DNA of 64,000 nt from Tetragonia tetragonoides (taxonomy: Eukaryota; Streptophyta; Magnoliopsida; Caryophyllales; Aizoaceae), in assembly GCA_038025085.1 (NCBI GenBank), contig CM076144.1, positions 14,043,501 through 14,107,500 of the forward strand, written 5' to 3'. The position numbers were made by a program, and so were the translations under genes. The notes under the pieces are model-generated. The model was not told where the DNA came from, did not search any database, and worked only from the letters and a program-made list of their open reading frames with translations. Positions 59,935 to 64,000 of this stretch are shown one piece after another. Positions within the stretch are counted from its first letter, which is position 1. Each line of letters starts with the position of its first letter.

Positions 59935-61352
59935 AATGCACATCCTTCCTGTTTTCACTGTCCCTAATCCTTTCTGATTTCCAGGATTTTTGACGCCATT
60001 TTGGCATAAACTTTGTCTGAATACTTCTGTGCTGAAGTACATCAAGTATTTGAGTAGATCGATCATAGTCTACATTCTGCATCCTGGGTAACTACTCTGA
60101 TATACGTTTGTCGATAGACATGTCAATATGTCATTGTTCAATAAGCTTGGAAAAACTGATTTTGAGTTATTAGCGAAAAGGTTGGCGGTTCATAGATTCT
60201 GGCTTTTTGTTTTACGAGTATGTGCAATTGTATCCTTCAATAGGCGATCGAGATCACACTCGTTCCTGGCTGTACAAGACATTTGTACCTCCATTTCAAG
60301 ACTCATCTACTTCTACTAGAAACAAGCTGAGGGATGCTCGGTTTCCATTGAGTCTTTCAATTGAAGGACCTGGCCTTAGCAACGACTAGTAAATCTGTAG
60401 AGTGTTTCAGTTAAAGGACTATATTTAGTAGCTCTGAATTACTAAATTGACATTTTAAAATGACTTCTCAAACCAACTTGGCTTAATAATATTTTCGGCA
60501 ATATTTAATGATTTTTTAAATTCATAACTCGGTCCCTTAAGCATATTTACGTTGGCGGCGAGAATCTTTAGTGAGTTTTTTTTTCCAATTTTCTCTATTT
60601 TCTACTCTATTTATTATTTATCCTAAGTTGTGTAAATTCAAGACAGTATGATATAAACCTTTGACATACTCATCTTTCTTTTTTTCTTTTTTTTTTATCT
60701 CGTCTCTATTTCACAAAATGTCCATCTCCATCACTTTCAGATCACGACCAACACCAATGGCGGCATTGCAGTGTCATTTCCGATTCAAATAAAAGCAATG
60801 CCTCCATCACCGCCGTTTTGCACCAGTACCACCGGCGCCTTTTTTGGACCAGTACCACCACCTTCCTTACGAAGATCTTGAATGGTGTATGAATTGAGTT
60901 TTCTAGGGTTTCGTTTTCACTAGAGGTTGTAATTGGATTTGAGTCCATATATTTGATCCCATTTTTGCAATCAATGGCGGCACCACAGTATCATCAATGT
61001 GTTTTTTTTAGTGTGTCTCTAGCCATGATGATGATTTATTTTGAGTATTGACTAGGTATTTGTACATGTCGATGTGAATTAGCAGCGTAATTTATTTTGT
61101 AGTAATTTTCAATGCTAATGCAGTTAAATTTAAACAATTGTATTTTTGTTTAAACTAGTGGCCTAATTTTATTTTAGCACATGGCGTTCAAGTCATAAGG
61201 AGGATGAAAGTGATTTGAGTATCATTAAGGGGGTTGAGTGAACCACTTTATTTTATAGAATACTAAATAACTTACAAAAGGTAATAGTCAAACAGATTGA
61301 GCTTAAATCCATTCCATTGTTACCTTTTATTTTGCTACATTACCCTTTATGT
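59935..61352. other. 3' UTR of LPD and intergenic DNA, no further gene
   Basis: The 3' UTR of LPD should cover the first 150-250 bases (ATGTCATTGTTCAATAAGC near 60130 is a possible poly(A) signal context). Beyond that only short frames exist and none shows a recognisable motif. Confidence 0.5.
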
Positions 61353-61398
61353 AAGAGTTACTGAATCAGTGATAAAAAAAAAAAGAGTTATTGAATCA
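61353..61398 (+). mobile_element. Micro-retroposon with about 15-bp target duplication
   Basis: AGAGTTACTGAATCA (61354-61368) and AGAGTTATTGAATCA (61384-61398) flank GTGAT plus a run of A. It is the same kind of minimal insert as at 58158, with the same GTGAT before the A run. Confidence 0.75.
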
Positions 61399-61527
61399 AA
61401 CACCCCTTATCATGCAAGTTGGATGATACAAAAGATTTTCAGTGCAAGAAAATAGATTCACGGATAAGGAAGCGGAGAGAACAACTTAAATCTCTTGCTT
61501 GTGGGGGTCAATTCTCTATCAAGAAAG

Positions 61528-61614
<87 letters not shown>

Positions 61615-62347
61615 CTGAACAGACTGATGTGCCTTAGAAGAGAGTAATCCAGATGAAGGGAATTCTTCTTTGGCATTGTTTCATCCTTTGGATTTCACTT
61701 CATAGCAGACTACAAACAGTTGACAAATGTGGAGCTTTGGGTATGAACATCCCTATTGGGTGTGTTTTGTGTATTCCTGGTCATACTGAAGATATGTCCA
61801 ATTTGTTTTTTCAATGTGAGTACTCAAAAGTAGTTTGGGGGAGCTTTCTTAGCTGGTATGGAGCGCACAAACAACTGAGTGACTGAAAAATTGAAGTAGC
61901 CTAGGTTGTAAAACGATTCATTGGTGACAAACCCTCTACAGAGATCCTTTCCCCCTTATTTGTTGCAGCTTTTGCGATATGCAATGAAAGAAATATGTGT
62001 AGATTCAGCCAAAAGCATATTGTAGCTCAATAGAGAGTTGGAAGGATTGTACAAAACCTTCATTTGGCTGGTCAGTAGCATCCGCGTTGGCAGAGAAAAC
62101 TTTCTTTGCTCAACAGTTATCCTATATAGTTGCTTTTGGTTCATGTGTACCTATATGATGGGTTGTTCCTTAAATCCTTCCTAAAAGGTGGCAAGGAATG
62201 ACCTTGACAGTGTGACAATAGCCATGAGTAGTAGTTGTATCCCTTAATATCTGATTTGAGTGTCCTTCAAATTAATTGTACTTAAACTCCTATTTTAGTT
62301 AATGAAAGTTTATTGTAAGCAAAAAAAAAAAAGAACACCCCTCATCA
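61399..62347 (+). mobile_element. 5'-truncated LINE, about 0.92 kb, with 14-bp target duplication
   Basis: AACACCCCTTATCA (61399-61412) and AACACCCCTCATCA (62334-62347) differ at one base. The insert has a poly(A) end (62321-62332) and encodes a LINE zinc-finger region: FILWISLHSRLQTVDK, GCVLCIPGHTEDMSNLFFQC. The rest is broken by stops. A long CT microsatellite lies in its left part. Confidence 0.88.
61529..61608. repeat. (CT)n microsatellite inside the truncated LINE
   Basis: About 40 uninterrupted CT dinucleotides, lying between the truncated LINE 5' end and its zinc-finger coding part. Confidence 0.95.
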
Positions 62348-63641
62348 ATCAGTGGCTAATGGCTAATGGGTACTCTGAGAGCAATGTGATAGGTATTATT
62401 AAGGACCAAAACACGCATACCTCGGGTAATCCAACCCGAATGTTAATGCGTGAACAAGTCATTATCCTCAAATGCGTGGGCCCATATCATACAACATTTA
62501 CGGATTTTATCTTTTGTAATTTTGAATATTTCTTTTGTCTTTTTATTGTTTTCTTTATATTTAGAAATCCCCTTTTTTAATTTATGTCCCCCCCTTTTTG
62601 AGCAAATTCATAAATAGTGAATTTGTATTTAAAAGATAACTTTATAATAATATTTTTTATTCTAAAATGTGTGATGACCATTTAGTCGTAATGTGATAAA
62701 TATATGCTAGTGATGAATGCCTATTTTAGACTGTGATGAATGAATTGTTCTAACATAATGATGTTTTTTCTTCCTCTGTTGATGAATAATTAATTCCGCG
62801 GTAACGAATATTATTTTTTTATAATGATGTATACCTGTTTTTTGGGGACATAGACAAGTGAGAGACACACGTGACGCCGATGTACTCCCTCCTAAGTGAA
62901 CACAAGAATTGTTAATAATTTGCACTTATCAATCTATTTTTCCGAAAGTTAAGATAGAAAAACCAAAGATGCTCCCATCTCTAGGATGACTCCTATGAAT
63001 TTTTCATGCAATATATATATATATATGATCAAGTTTGAGTAACCGAGAGTGATCCCAATTTTACACATCTTTGAAACTGAGCCAATCGACCATTCTATTC
63101 CCTTCTCCGAAAGTATGATTAACAATTACTGAATTGACAAAAACATTCTTAGAGTGGACTTATAGGATAAGGCCTTTCATATTTTCCCCTTCCCTCTTTT
63201 TTTCTCTCATCTCATCCTCCCACGCCTCATAAGATAAGTTCACCCCACACAAAAACTATCGCGACCAATTTATAATTAGTCAAGTATCTCCTTGTATCGA
63301 TCATGATATTGAATATCTTCCATGTAATCTCAATCTCTATATCTTTCTACTCTCCGTGTTAGGATCCTCTAAGAGTTCATTCTCTAGATTTCTTGTAGAC
63401 TTTTTCTCCTCCACTCTATATCTCTATTCTCTAATTAGTAATTACCTACTTTTCAAAATTACCTCCCTATAATTCAATGGCTCAAACCCTCCTCTAATCT
63501 ATGGGTGAGAGAGAGAGGAACTCTAGAGAAAGAACTCTAGAGGATGGCTCCCCTAGTCTCCACACTCCACCCTCATTATAAAAAGAATATATATAATTAA
63601 AGAAAAAAGCAAAAAAGCAAAAAAAAAAAGGCCTTAATGAG
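62348..63641. other. AT-rich intergenic DNA, no gene recognised
   Basis: Only short frames, none with a motif. The word TACTCCCTCC at 62882 resembles a Stowaway end, but no partner end is found. A short (AT)n lies near 63010. Confidence 0.5.
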
Positions 63642-64000
63642 TAGGTGAGAGCAACTGGATTCCTATCGGGTATTGCATTACCTGAAATTGGAAGTGGACT
63701 CACTGGTTTCTAATTATTGGAAATTTGAATTGGAATTAGTTGCACCGATTCCTAATTATTAGGAATTGTAATTTGATCCACTGAGTACCCACCGGTTCAT
63801 GAGTACCCTGGTACATTATAAAATCCAAATTTAATATTTTCCAAAATCAACCGTGAGCCTATTTAGATTTTCTTATTTATTTTTGTAAAAATACATGTCA
63901 ATTCACCAAGAATAATCAAGAATTTTTTGCTTGGAAGCACATTATAAAGTGTGTGGCTTGTGTTGAAGCACCTTATAAAAATTTTGTTGCGTGGAAGCTC
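63642..64000. mobile_element. Diverged copy of the 53586 hAT family, cut by the window end
   Basis: It starts TAGGTGAGAGCAACTGG and continues TCGGGTATTGCATTACC...GAAATTGGA, matching the left part of the element at 53586 with about one difference per several bases. The right end is outside the window. Confidence 0.7.

Noticed and set aside
62882..62900. Stowaway MITE end (TACTCCCTCC)
   Set aside because: No matching inverted end within several hundred bases; too short to support an element.

Overview
The window is nuclear DNA from a higher plant, most likely a eudicot. The coding genes are interrupted by GT-AG introns, their products belong to plant families, and the AT-rich space between them is full of Copia, L1, hAT, Stowaway-like, SINE and Helitron elements. 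The species cannot be fixed from sequence alone.

Host genes. Positions 1-1609 hold the 5' end of a minus-strand Copia retrotransposon (LTR, primer-binding site, start of gag). An F-box/FBD gene that looks broken follows on the plus strand (about 4840-6495). Convergent with it is a large minus-strand gene for a DEAD-box RNA helicase with a WW domain and an RS-rich tail, RH40-like (CDS 7461-14600, 7 coding exons, predicted 1211 aa, plus a 5'-UTR intron). Two intact plus-strand genes lie in the right half: a galectin-domain GT31 beta-1,3-galactosyltransferase of the GALT1 type (43582-52746, 7 exons, predicted 643 aa) and mitochondrial dihydrolipoyl dehydrogenase (54608-59934, 2 exons, predicted 508 aa). 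These are unrelated housekeeping functions (RNA metabolism, Golgi glycosylation, mitochondrial 2-oxoacid/glycine metabolism) and form no pathway together.

Accessory region, 16.4-42.2 kb. The most unusual structure is a tandem array of a composite unit of about 2.15 kb: four full periods plus a partial fifth copy. Each full unit carries, on the minus strand, a fragment of a protein-coding gene that I cannot assign to a family (short first exon, intron, second exon with splice signals). Its second exon is interrupted in every copy by the same hAT-type non-autonomous element with an 8-bp target duplication. The array was later hit by an L1 element with a C-terminal RNase H domain (16577-21972), a second hAT element in unit 4 (29382-29933) and a 6.0-kb Helitron inserted exactly between A and T (31077-37075). 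Two minus-strand Helitrons follow head to tail (39286-42174), with a degenerate short repeat in their 5' parts.

Elsewhere, introns and intergenic DNA contain several retroposed fragments that can be recognised by direct repeats and poly(A), some of them only tens of bases long, along with MITEs and microsatellites. Stretches where I see nothing recognisable are stated as such. No tRNA, rRNA or CRISPR array is supported.
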